From assembly GCA_964626565.1 (NCBI GenBank), contig CAZVFX010000061.1, positions 1 through 43,451 on the forward strand: a stretch of 43,451 nucleotides of DNA. The letters run 5' to 3'. The DNA comes from CAZVFX01 sp964626565. Lineage in GTDB: Bacteria; Myxococcota_A; UBA9042; CAIXZC01. Below the pieces are notes generated by a model. That model was not told the DNA's origin. It did no database searches and worked only from the letters and a program-made list of their open reading frames with translations. A program made the position numbers and the translations under genes. Shown piece after piece: positions 1 to 7,632 of the stretch (position 1 is the first letter of the stretch; every line of letters starts with the position of its first letter).

Positions 1-1233
1 GACGAGAACGCACTCGTTGCTGCCGTTATCTTCGGTCCCCTCCGGGCACTCGGTACATTCCTCGGCGCCTTCCTCTGAGACCCAGCCTTCCGGGCAATCC
101 ACGCACGCATTCTCGGCGGCATCAGCGTAGGTGCCGGCCGGGCACCCAGTCGTGCAAGTGCTGCCGCTCAGAAAGAAGCTCTCCGCGCACCCGGTGCACT
201 CCGTGTTCATCGGGCCGGTGCAGGTCGTACACGCGGCGTTGCACACCTGGCACAAGTTGGTGGCCGGTTCGCCGTAGTACCCGGGAAGGCACGAAGTCTG
301 GCAGGTCAAAGTTGGGGCGTGCAGGAAGAAGCCCGTCTTGCAGGCAATGCACTCGGTTGGTGCGCTGAGACAGGCGGTACAAGCCTCGTGGCAAGGTTGG
401 CACGAGTTGGAAATCGCTTCCTTGTAGAAGCCTGCCGGACAGGTCTCCCCGCACGTGGTTACGTAGAGGAAATGGCCGGGACTGCAAACTGTGCATTCAG
501 CGTTGAGGGGGCCCCAACACTCAGCGCAACTGGAGTGGCAGTTCTCGCACATACCGCCGCCGTCGTACCAGCCGGGCAGGCATCCGCACGCCGGACCTGC
601 CTCGGTGGGTAGGCACCCTTGGCCCGGGGCGGAGCACGAGCCGGTCAAAGGGTCCAGGGCAACGCAGTCCAACTCGTCAACCACCTCGTCGCCATCGCTG
701 TCGTCGTCACAGAAGTTCAGCCTTCCGTCCCCATCAAAGTCGGCCGTGCCGGCGCCCCCGGTCTTCTTCACAATGACCTGAACCAGAAAGAGAAAATCCA
801 GATTGGTTATCTGCCCGTCGCAATTCATGTCCGCACCGGCCCTGAAAACCTTCCCGAGGCACAACTCGTCGTCGGCTTCCGGGTCCTCACAGGCCTCAGG
901 GGATTGCTGAAGGGTGACCAGCGGTGACAGGCAGGCGGGCAGGCAGACCAGGCCGGCGTCGAGCCCTTCCCGGCAGTAGTGTGGGCTGTCCTTAGCAAGG
1001 TCGCAATCGGCGTCCCCGGTACATGCCACCGGCGCCTCGACCGCGTCCAGCACAAGCACCAGGCACTGAATGTCGTTGGTCCCCACATTGCCGCTGTTTG
1101 TCAGGTCCCCTTCCGGAGCCGTGTAAGGCACAACCCCGCGCACGTACGGCGCACACAAGCAAAGCGCAGCGATCACGCCCAGAGCGAGAAACAAAGCCGG
1201 TACACTCACGCCATCAGCAATTTCTGTCTTCAT
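1..1233 (-). CDS. Secreted cysteine-rich protein with dockerin-like and furin-like repeats (3' end outside window)
   Basis: The reading frame is open from ATG at 1233 to the window edge, giving 411 codons without a stop. Residues about 10-30 form a signal peptide. Residues 40-165 hold two dockerin-type-I-like calcium loops: an N-terminal GDLTNSGNV segment and a later DMNCDGQITNLDFLFLV segment, followed by DFDGDGRLNFCDDDSDGD. From about residue 215 onward come furin-like/GCC2-type cysteine repeats with pattern CxxxCxxC...CxxC, of which at least three are visible (CHSSCAECWG, CHEACTACLS, CNAACTTCTG). Its ATG overlaps the TGA of the upstream serine hydrolase (ATGA, 1230-1233), so the two are probably translationally coupled. 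The role is unknown; surface-exposed or cell-wall-like binding is an inference. Dockerins normally pair with cohesins, and none is visible here. Confidence 0.8.
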   Translation of the reverse strand, partial: MKTEIADGVSVPALFLALGVIAALCLCAPYVRGVVPYTAPEGDLTNSGNVGTNDIQCLVLVLDAVEAPVACTGDADCDLAKDSPHYCREGLDAGLVCLPACLSPLVTLQQSPEACEDPEADDELCLGKVFRAGADMNCDGQITNLDFLFLVQVIVKKTGGAGTADFDGDGRLNFCDDDSDGDEVVDELDCVALDPLTGSCSAPGQGCLPTEAGPACGCLPGWYDGGGMCENCHSSCAECWGPLNAECTVCSPGHFLYVTTCGETCPAGFYKEAISNSCQPCHEACTACLSAPTECIACKTGFFLHAPTLTCQTSCLPGYYGEPATNLCQVCNAACTTCTGPMNTECTGCAESFFLSGSTCTTGCPAGTYADAAENACVDCPEGWVSEEGAEECTECPEGTEDNGSNECVLV

Positions 1234-2718
1234 CTGGTTTCCGGCCGCCTCCCTAGCTTCCAGACACCGAGGAATATCCGGGCTTTCACTACTCCCAGCA
1301 CAAGAGCGGCCGGCAAGTAGAAAAGCATCCACCAGGAAAGGTCGGGCACCGCCCGCAACATCTGCGGCCAACTCAGGCGCAACAGTACCGGCAACCCCGA
1401 AAAGAGCGCCACAGGCAGCAAAACCCCCCAGAATGCGGAAGCCCAGGCCAGCGTGCGTTTCCTTCCCCCCTCTTGCAGTTTCTCCCCCAGACTCATCCGC
1501 CAGCGCTTGATGGCCAGCGCCTCTTTCAGTAGGCCGAACGTCAGTAGAACCATGACGAACCCCAGACCGGTCAGGAACCACTTCAGCGACAGACCCCGCT
1601 TGCCCGGCTTCTTTCCGGCCAGCAAGGCCGCAATGCCGTTGGCGATCAAGTGGCTGGTGGTGGACCCGAACATGGCGGACGAGTTGGTAAGCACCACCAC
1701 CGCCTTCCCCTCCTCGGGCAGGAGCACCATCTTGCCCCTGAAATGATAAAGATGACCGCCGTGATGGATGGCCGGGATTCCGCGGATCGGACCTACTCTC
1801 CATCCCATTCCGTACGAGTACCCCGCAGCATCGACTCCCCCGGGTGAACAGCCGGCCGACGCCCTCGGGGGAGAGTACGCGGCCGTTCACTCCCCGACCC
1901 CCATTGAGCAGGGCCATGAGATATCGGGCCATGTCTTCGGCCGACGAGACCAGGGCCGCGGTGGGCAGTCTCCCGGGCTCCGCAGTTAGGTCGGTCGAAA
2001 TCGGGAAGCCAAACCAATACCGGTGACCACAAGCCAGCCCGGAGCCCGGCCCGCCTGCTCCCGCATCCACACGCGACCCTTCCATTCCCAAAGGTGTGAA
2101 GATGTGCTTGCGTACGTATTCTCCGAACGGCTCTCCCGACAGCTCCTGGACCACCAGGCCCAACACCTGGTAGTTGGGACTAGCGTACGCATGCCCCCCC
2201 CCCGGAACACCGCTCAAGGCGGCATCGGCGAGGACGCGCACATGTTCTTCCAGCGTCGCCTCTTCACCTGCCGTCACCCATCTCGGTATGCCGCTGGTGT
2301 GGTGCAACAGGTTACGAATGGTTATGGTTTCGGAAACGGCGTCGTCGCCAACCCGGAACCAGGGCAGATATCGGATCACCGGCGCATCCAGATCGAGCTT
2401 CCCCGCCTCCACGAGCTGCATTACAGCCAGCGCGGTGAACGACTTGCTCATGGACCCCAGAAGAAATCTGGTGTGCGGTTCCACCGCCGGGCCTCCCGGA
2501 CACGTTTCACCAAAGCCTCGAATGTGGAGGACAGAGTTGCGGTCAACAATGGCCAGAGCCACCCCCGGCACCCTGTCCCGCTCCATCATGCTCTCGACAT
2601 AGATCTCGATGCGGTCGATAGTCTCGGGATCGAGGCCCCGAGTCGGCGGAGTCGCCGCGTCTTCTGGGGCCAGAAGGAGGCTTCCCAGTAGTGCGAACAA
2701 CGCCAGTTGCAGTTTCAT
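1230..2718 (-). CDS. Serine hydrolase, class C beta-lactamase family, with membrane tail; one frameshift
   Basis: The gene starts at ATG 2718 with a signal peptide. It carries the family's SxxK nucleophile motif (S89-M-S-K92), the LLHHTSGIP motif near residue 137-145, and a Tyr motif (HAYASPNYQVLG, Y178). The C-terminal box HHGGHLYHFRG and PEEGKAVVVLTNSS, plus three hydrophobic helices, lie in another frame. Joining the parts needs removal of one base in the G5 run at 1837-1841 (about residue 293). The intact product would be about 495 aa. Because of the shift the first frame stays open, without a stop, straight into the downstream cysteine-rich gene, so an automatic caller may merge the two. 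The shift could be a sequencing error or a real inactivating mutation. The family includes esterases, peptidases and beta-lactamases; the substrate is not predictable. Confidence 0.8.
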
Positions 2719-2948
2719 TCGTCTTCCGTTGACTCACGGGCCCCTCAGTTGGAGCCCCCGGGGTCGCAAACAGCCCCGCCTTCCCCACGACCATTCAGCC
2801 ACTGCGCAATCGGAAAGTCAATAATGCAGCCCGGTTGCGGCCACGCCAAGGGCCCCGCCGGGAATAATTACTTGCAAGGAAAGGGGTGGTGGAGTTACTG
2901 TGCGCTTCACCCACGGCCAAGGCGAGCCGCAGGATGCGAGAGGGTAGC

Positions 2949-4583
2949 GTGACGGAAAAAGAAATAGAATCAGGCCGGGCCAAAACGGAAATCGCCAGGC
3001 GACGCACCTTCGCCATCATCTCCCACCCCGACGCGGGCAAGACGACGCTTACCGAAAAAATGCTCCTCTATGGCGGCGCCATCCACCTCGCCGGCTGTGT
3101 CAAGCAGCGCCAGAACGCCCGCAAAACCACCAGCGATTGGATGGAACTCGAGCGCCAGCGCGGGATTTCCGTGTCGACCAGCGTGCTGCAGTTCGAGTAC
3201 GGCGGCCAGCGCCTGAATCTTCTGGATACCCCTGGCCACGACGATTTCTCCGAGGATACCTATCGCACCCTCGCCGCGGCCGACTGTGCAGTAATGCTCA
3301 TCGATTGCGTTAAAGGCGTGGAACTGCAAACCACCAAGCTGTTCAAGGTGTGCCGCATGCGCGGTATCCCCATCGTCACGTTCATCAACAAGATGGACCG
3401 GCACGGCCGAGATCCCATGGACCTCCTGGACGAAATCGAGCGTCTTCTCGAGATCCCCTGCCATCCCGGCAGCTGGCCAATCGGCTCGGGACCTTCGTTC
3501 CAAGGGGTCTACGACCGCATGAATCGCCGCCTGCTTCGCTTCGAACGAACCGAGGGCGGCGCCAAGCGGATGCCCATGCAGGTGGCCGACGTTAAGGACG
3601 AGGCGTTTCGGGCCACCCTGGGCGACAACGCGCATTCACAGCTCCTCGAAGAACTGGAACTGCTTGACGAAGCCGGCACTCCCTGGGACGAGGGTAAGTT
3701 CCTTGCGGGGCAACTCACCCCTGTCTTTTTCGGCAGTGCCATGACTAACTTCGGCGTCGAGCCGTTCCTCGAAGAGTTCGTCAAGCTCGCACCGCCGCCG
3801 GGCCCGCGGCTGACCAGCGACGGCATTCTTGAGCCGGACGCAGCCGGGTTCAGCGCCTTTGTTTTCAAGGTCCAAGCCAACATGGACCCACGCCACCGGG
3901 ACCGCGTGGCCTTCGCCAGGGTCTGCTCCGGCGTGTTCCATCGCGGCATGTCCGTTACCCATGTTCGTACCGGTAAGCCCATCTCCCTGTCCAAAGCATT
4001 TCAGTTCATGGCCCAGGAGCGGATTCAGGTGTCGGAAGCTTTCTCCGGCGATGTTATCGGTTTGTGGGACCCCGGTCTCCTTCGCATCGGTGATACTCTG
4101 GCGGTAGGGGACGAAGTGGAGTTCGAGGGGATTCCGCGTTTCTCGCCCGAGCATTTCGTGCGGGTCCGGGACTCAGACCCCATGAAGCGCAAGCAGTTGA
4201 AGAAGGGACTCGACCAACTCTCAGAAGAGGGCGCGGTGCAGATGTTCTTCGATCATCAACGGCAGGAGCGTGAACCGATCTTGGGCGCGGTCGGAGTGCT
4301 GCAATTCGATGTAACCCAGTACCGCCTGAAGGCGGAGTACGGCGCCAGCGTTACCTTCGAACGGCTCCCCTACCAGCATGCTCGATGGATCGAGGGAGAC
4401 GCCGACCTGGCCCGGTTCCACCGCTCCGGCATCAGCACCTGCCTGCAGGACATCGAAGGCAGACCCCTAGTCCTGTTCGTCAGCGAATGGGCGCTGCGCA
4501 GCGCGGAAGAGAGGAACCCCGGGTTAAAATTCCTGGCCGCGGTCCAGCCTGGCCGCTCCTCACGTGCGCGCTCCTCCCGGTGA
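2949..4583 (+). CDS. prfC: Peptide chain release factor 3 (RF3)
   Basis: RF3 is a translational GTPase that removes RF1/RF2 from the ribosome after peptide release. The GTPase motifs are SHPDAGKTT (residues 25-33), DTPGH (93-97) and NKMD (147-150). The C-terminal RF3 domain includes FVRVRDSDPMKRKQLKKGL and LGAVGVLQFDV. The length of 544 aa is close to the family's usual 520-540. I chose GTG 2949 because GAGAGGG lies just upstream; an in-frame ATG at 2934 is the alternative. The 230 bp upstream separate it from the divergent serine hydrolase and show no clear promoter. The C-terminal extension rich in Ser/Arg is unremarkable. The family assignment is firm. Confidence 0.96.
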   Translation: MTEKEIESGRAKTEIARRRTFAIISHPDAGKTTLTEKMLLYGGAIHLAGCVKQRQNARKTTSDWMELERQRGISVSTSVLQFEYGGQRLNLLDTPGHDDFSEDTYRTLAAADCAVMLIDCVKGVELQTTKLFKVCRMRGIPIVTFINKMDRHGRDPMDLLDEIERLLEIPCHPGSWPIGSGPSFQGVYDRMNRRLLRFERTEGGAKRMPMQVADVKDEAFRATLGDNAHSQLLEELELLDEAGTPWDEGKFLAGQLTPVFFGSAMTNFGVEPFLEEFVKLAPPPGPRLTSDGILEPDAAGFSAFVFKVQANMDPRHRDRVAFARVCSGVFHRGMSVTHVRTGKPISLSKAFQFMAQERIQVSEAFSGDVIGLWDPGLLRIGDTLAVGDEVEFEGIPRFSPEHFVRVRDSDPMKRKQLKKGLDQLSEEGAVQMFFDHQRQEREPILGAVGVLQFDVTQYRLKAEYGASVTFERLPYQHARWIEGDADLARFHRSGISTCLQDIEGRPLVLFVSEWALRSAEERNPGLKFLAAVQPGRSSRARSSR

Positions 4584-4629
4584 CCGATTCACGACCTTCC
4601 GGTGTTGCATACGAATAGGCCCGCCCTCT

Positions 4630-4658
4630 TTGCATCAACGGCCAGCCTAATGTAGCAT
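4630..4658 (+). promoter_or_regulatory. Candidate sigma70-type promoter for the CotH-like gene
   Basis: TTGCAT (4630-4635), a 17-nt spacer and TAGCAT (4653-4658) lie 22 bp before the ATG at 4681. The spacing is ideal and the hexamers are fair. It shares the TTG...TAG..T form of other candidates in this window. It is read by eye only. Confidence 0.45.
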
Positions 4659-4680
4659 TATTTCAAATCGGAGGTTGTTC

Positions 4681-6222
4681 ATGGCCAGGTTGTTCTCCCT
4701 GCTGGCAGTTCTCTCGATCCTGGCGTCGCTTCCGGCCTGCTCTTCGGAGGAGAGCGGCGGGAAAGACGGGGGCGGGAAGTCCTCTGGATGGACAGAAGAG
4801 CGTCCGCCTGGAATCGCCTGTACCCCGGCACCGCCTTCACATATCGCCCCGTCCGAAGGCGTCTCCTTTGACCCGGCACACATGCCGTGCGTTCAGGTGC
4901 ATATGGATTCGGCCGACTGGGCCGCCCTCGGCGCGGACACCGCGTTCGGCGCCGGCCTCACCGTAGACGAAGTGTTCGTCGCCTTAGGAGAGATTGCAGA
5001 AATGTGCGCCGAGCCCTGGCCCAAGGAATATTCGTGGTACGAGGCGAGCGTCACTGTCGACGGCGTGGCGCTGCAGCAGGTGGGGATCCGCCGCAAGGGT
5101 TTCATCGGTTCTCTTTTTTCATCCGTGCCCGGACTCAAGGTGAAAACCGACAAGTACGTCGACGGCCAGTTCCTGGGCGAAACTGAGCGAATCACCCTCA
5201 ACAATAATGCAGGGGACGCCACCCATGCGGCCGCGTGCCTCTGCTATCAAATCGTCGCTGCGGCCGGTCATCCCGCACCTCGTTGCAACCTCGCCAACGT
5301 CATGGTCAACGGCGAACCGTTGGGCCCATACACCCACATCGAGGCGGTGAAGAGACGCTTCCTCAAGCGCACGTTCGGGGACGACACGGGCTCGCTCTAC
5401 GAGGGGACGGTTACCGATGTTGTGGAGGAGTGGCTGCCCCGCTTCGAGGTGAAGACCGATGAAACCGACCCCGACTACGGGCCGCTGCTGGCCTTGGCCG
5501 AGGCCCTGCAGAAACCCGACGAGGAACTCCTGGGCGCACTGGAGCCGGTCCTCAATCTCGACCGTTTCGCCACCTACTGGGCCCTCGAGGTGCTGGTCAA
5601 CCATCGGGACGGGTATACCCGCAGCCACAACAATTATTATGTCTACTTCGACCCCGCGGACGGTGGAAGGGGGGTGTTCATACCCTGGGGCATCGACAAG
5701 ATTCCGGCAGATGAACCCTCGGAGACGCTGGGGATGTATGTGAACGCACAGGTCCCACGGCGCCTGTCTCGAATTCCCGAGGCCGTCGCCCTCATGGAGG
5801 CGGAACTCAACCGCCTGATAACCGAGGTCTGGGACGAGGACGAGCTCCTCGCTGCAATTGACGGCTTCAGTGCGCAGGTGGCCGGGGCGCAGGAAGGCGG
5901 CCCCGACGAAGCGCAATTGGAATCGTTGCGCAACTGGGTGAAGGGGCGGCCCGCGGCAGTTGCCGCGCTGCTTGCCGAAGGCGTGCCGGCCGGTGCGGAT
6001 GAGCCCAGTTCGTGTACCGCCGCAGAGAAGGGCGGGGACGACACGGACGGCAAGGACGGGGGGGACGACAAGGACCCCGGCATCAAGGACTGCCAGACCG
6101 ATTGTGTCGCCAAAGGCGACGACGAGGCCTACTGCGAAACCGCGTGCAGTTGCTTCGACAAATGCGAAGCCGACGGGGGGAGCTTCGTGGAGTGCCTGGC
6201 CTGCTTCGACGAAGACAAGTAG
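4681..6222 (+). CDS. CotH-kinase-family lipoprotein
   Basis: This 513-aa protein has a lipoprotein signal peptide (LPAC, lipidated Cys20) followed by a Gly/Asp/Lys linker. The body matches the CotH family of secreted atypical protein kinases: VGIRRKGF, PGLKVKTDKYVDG, NGEPLGPYTHIEAVKRRFL, GSLYEGT, HNNYYVYFDP near residue 318, and FIPWGIDK near 335. CotH proteins usually have PWD at the last site, so the PWG is a departure that could affect catalysis. A second Asp/Gly linker leads to a cysteine-rich C-terminal tail of about 50 residues (CQTDC...CETACSCF...CLAC). GGAGG sits 6 nt before the ATG. It is followed 5 bp later by a CYTH gene, in likely operon. A second CotH homologue lies at the right end of the window. 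Kinase activity is inferred from family only. Confidence 0.85.
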   Translation: MARLFSLLAVLSILASLPACSSEESGGKDGGGKSSGWTEERPPGIACTPAPPSHIAPSEGVSFDPAHMPCVQVHMDSADWAALGADTAFGAGLTVDEVFVALGEIAEMCAEPWPKEYSWYEASVTVDGVALQQVGIRRKGFIGSLFSSVPGLKVKTDKYVDGQFLGETERITLNNNAGDATHAAACLCYQIVAAAGHPAPRCNLANVMVNGEPLGPYTHIEAVKRRFLKRTFGDDTGSLYEGTVTDVVEEWLPRFEVKTDETDPDYGPLLALAEALQKPDEELLGALEPVLNLDRFATYWALEVLVNHRDGYTRSHNNYYVYFDPADGGRGVFIPWGIDKIPADEPSETLGMYVNAQVPRRLSRIPEAVALMEAELNRLITEVWDEDELLAAIDGFSAQVAGAQEGGPDEAQLESLRNWVKGRPAAVAALLAEGVPAGADEPSSCTAAEKGGDDTDGKDGGDDKDPGIKDCQTDCVAKGDDEAYCETACSCFDKCEADGGSFVECLACFDEDK

Positions 6223-6227
6223 CGCCC

Positions 6228-6746
6228 ATGAAGACGAACCGGAACATAGAAATCAAAGCCCGCCTCCACTCGCCGGAAGAGCAGTCCGGTCTGGCCCTTG
6301 CCCTTGCTGACGGCCCCGCTGAGGTGCTCCACCAGGTCGACACCTTCTTCAACGTGCGCTCAGGACGCCTCAAATTGAGGGAGTTCGCAGGCGGTTCCGG
6401 AGAACTCATCTCCTATCACCGTCCCGACAGCCGGTTGCCCACCTGCTCCAACTACTCCATCTACCCCGCAGCATCTCCGGGCCTGCTGAAAACCCTGCTC
6501 GAAGACACCCTCGGAGTGCTGGGAGTAGTGCGCAAAACACGACGTTTGCTCCTCCACGGACAAACCCGTATTCACCTGGATGACGTCGAAAGTCTGGGCC
6601 ACTACCTCGAACTCGAAGTAGTGCTCACCCCCCAGCAGACCGAAGAAGAGGGCGCAGCAATTGCCCAGCAACTGATGACCGCACTACACGTCCGCAACGA
6701 CGACCTCCTGGACCGCGCCTACATCGATCTACTCACCATGCCCTAG
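6228..6746 (+). CDS. CYTH-domain protein (class IV adenylate cyclase / triphosphatase family)
   Basis: This 172-aa protein has the layout of CYTH tunnel enzymes, which act on triphosphates using divalent metals. Visible marks are NIEIKARL at the N-terminus, VDTFFNV and RLKLREF (the LRxR-type strand), RKTRRLLL, HLDDVESLGHYLELEVVL, and a C-terminal LLDRAYIDLL. The canonical N-terminal ExExK motif reads NxExK here (E8, K10), so the first glutamate is Asn. The pattern VDxYF...LKLR...LG.FlElE is that of class IV adenylate cyclases and related proteins. It starts 5 bp after the CotH-like gene. CotH genes are often found near VTC polyphosphate polymerase genes, which belong to the same fold superfamily. 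The actual substrate cannot be told. Confidence 0.85.
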   Translation: MKTNRNIEIKARLHSPEEQSGLALALADGPAEVLHQVDTFFNVRSGRLKLREFAGGSGELISYHRPDSRLPTCSNYSIYPAASPGLLKTLLEDTLGVLGVVRKTRRLLLHGQTRIHLDDVESLGHYLELEVVLTPQQTEEEGAAIAQQLMTALHVRNDDLLDRAYIDLLTMP

Positions 6747-6788
6747 CCCGCCGCAGGGCCAGAAATGTAGCCCGCCGCAGGGCCAGAA
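6744..6788 (+). repeat. Two copies of a 21-bp direct repeat overlapping the CYTH stop codon
   Basis: A 21-bp sequence beginning TAGCCCGCCGCAGGGCC occurs at 6744-6764 and again at 6768-6788, a period of 24. The first copy includes the TAG stop of the CYTH gene. The second runs directly into the first GGGACGGGGGGC repeat copy. Confidence 0.75.
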
Positions 6789-6910
6789 CGACAGGGACGG
6801 GGGGCCTCATTTTCGGCCGAAACGACAGGGACGGGGGGCGTCTTTTTCCCGTCGGCCGAAACGACAGGGACGCGGCCGAAACGACAGGGACGGGGGGCGT
6901 CTTTTTCCCG
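6787..6910 (+). repeat. G-rich REP-like repeat array, four units
   Basis: The core GGGACGGGGGGC lies at 6794-6805, 6828-6839 and 6887-6898. A degenerate unit (GGGACGCGG) starts at 6867. Each core is preceded by AACGACA, giving a consensus close to CGAAACGACAGGGACGGGG; two units end in GTCTTTTTCCCG. The same family occurs, in either orientation, at six other intergenic sites in the window. The 6747-7061 region holds this array, the 21-bp duplication and a promoter, and no gene. Confidence 0.8.
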
Positions 6911-6956
6911 AACCCCGGACGCAAGTCGCAAGCCCGGGCCGGGAAAGTCCCGGGGT

Positions 6957-6985
6957 TTGGCAACCGGGGCCACCGGTGTTAGGCT
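6957..6985 (+). promoter_or_regulatory. Candidate sigma70-type promoter, TTGGCA-N17-TAGGCT
   Basis: TTGGCA (6957-6962), a 17-nt spacer containing CCGGTG, and TAGGCT (6980-6985). The same hexamers, spacing and much of the spacer recur at 11636-11664 upstream of the dksA-like gene, which supports a real shared element. It would drive the gene at 7062. Confidence 0.5.
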
Positions 6986-7061
6986 GGCTGGGAAGCGTGA
7001 CACCTTGGCCGGACCTGCGGTCACCGGTGGATGCCAGAGGGCCAGGGCTGAGGGGGGAGAC

Positions 7062-7613
7062 ATGTTCGCAGAACTAAAGCGCGCGGCGGGCAGGTGGGTG
7101 TTCCAGACCTACAAGCGGAGCAGGCAGAAGTCATTCAATTCTTCTCTGGATTATTGCCTGAAGACCGTCCGAACGATGATGCGGAAGTCGAAGTACTGTT
7201 TTCTGATAACAAATCACGATGGACATTCTCCGAGTGCGCGCATGGTTCAACCCATCGTTGACCTCGATTCCCTCGATGTCTGGATTGGTACCAGCCCGGC
7301 TTTGAGGAAGATTGGAGAGATAGAACGCGACTCCAAGGTGACTCTGACCTTCGGCAGCGACGGGGAGCACGCCAGTCTTGTCCTGTACGGATGTGCCACT
7401 GTGGTCTCCGATCCGGCTGTGAATGCCAGCCGCTGGATCAACTCCTGGCAGATGTTCTTCCCGGATGGCCCCGGCGGGGACGACTTCGTTTCGATACGAA
7501 TTGAACCGTCGGAGATGGAGTTAATGAATTTCAAGAGAAGCATCGTGCCCGAACCGTTCGGGTTGAAGCCGGCCCACCTCGTAAGGACTGCGGGCGGATG
7601 GCAAGTCCAATAA
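7062..7613 (+). CDS. Pyridoxamine 5'-phosphate oxidase-like (FMN-binding split-barrel) protein
   Basis: This 183-aa protein resembles the general-stress-protein-26 branch of the split-barrel flavin fold. Marks are YCFLITNHDGHSPSARMVQP, VWIGTSPALRKIGEIERDSK and VTLTFGSDGEHASLVLYGCA (the usual order: substrate strand, TxxxSxKvxqi..dpxv, G.A). The C-terminus has FVSIRIEPSEMELMNF. Such proteins bind FMN, F420 or haem and their substrates vary. I chose ATG 7062 because AGGGGGGAG lies just upstream; the frame extends upstream through the promoter, which is unlikely to be coding. It is 19 bp ahead of the amidohydrolase-barrel gene and likely shares its transcript. Confidence 0.75.
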   Translation: MFAELKRAAGRWVFQTYKRSRQKSFNSSLDYCLKTVRTMMRKSKYCFLITNHDGHSPSARMVQPIVDLDSLDVWIGTSPALRKIGEIERDSKVTLTFGSDGEHASLVLYGCATVVSDPAVNASRWINSWQMFFPDGPGGDDFVSIRIEPSEMELMNFKRSIVPEPFGLKPAHLVRTAGGWQVQ

Positions 7614-7632
7614 CCAGCGGAGCACCAGCCAA

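Noticed and set aside
2194..2203. Suspected frameshift at a C10 homopolymer in the serine hydrolase
   Set aside because: Reading through ten bases keeps the frame: residues before (ALSGVPG) and after (HAYASPNYQ) are continuous. Only the run at 1837-1841 breaks the frame.
5119..5916. Minus-strand open frame opposite the CotH-like gene
   Set aside because: The plus strand carries clear CotH motifs; the antisense frame has no recognisable feature.
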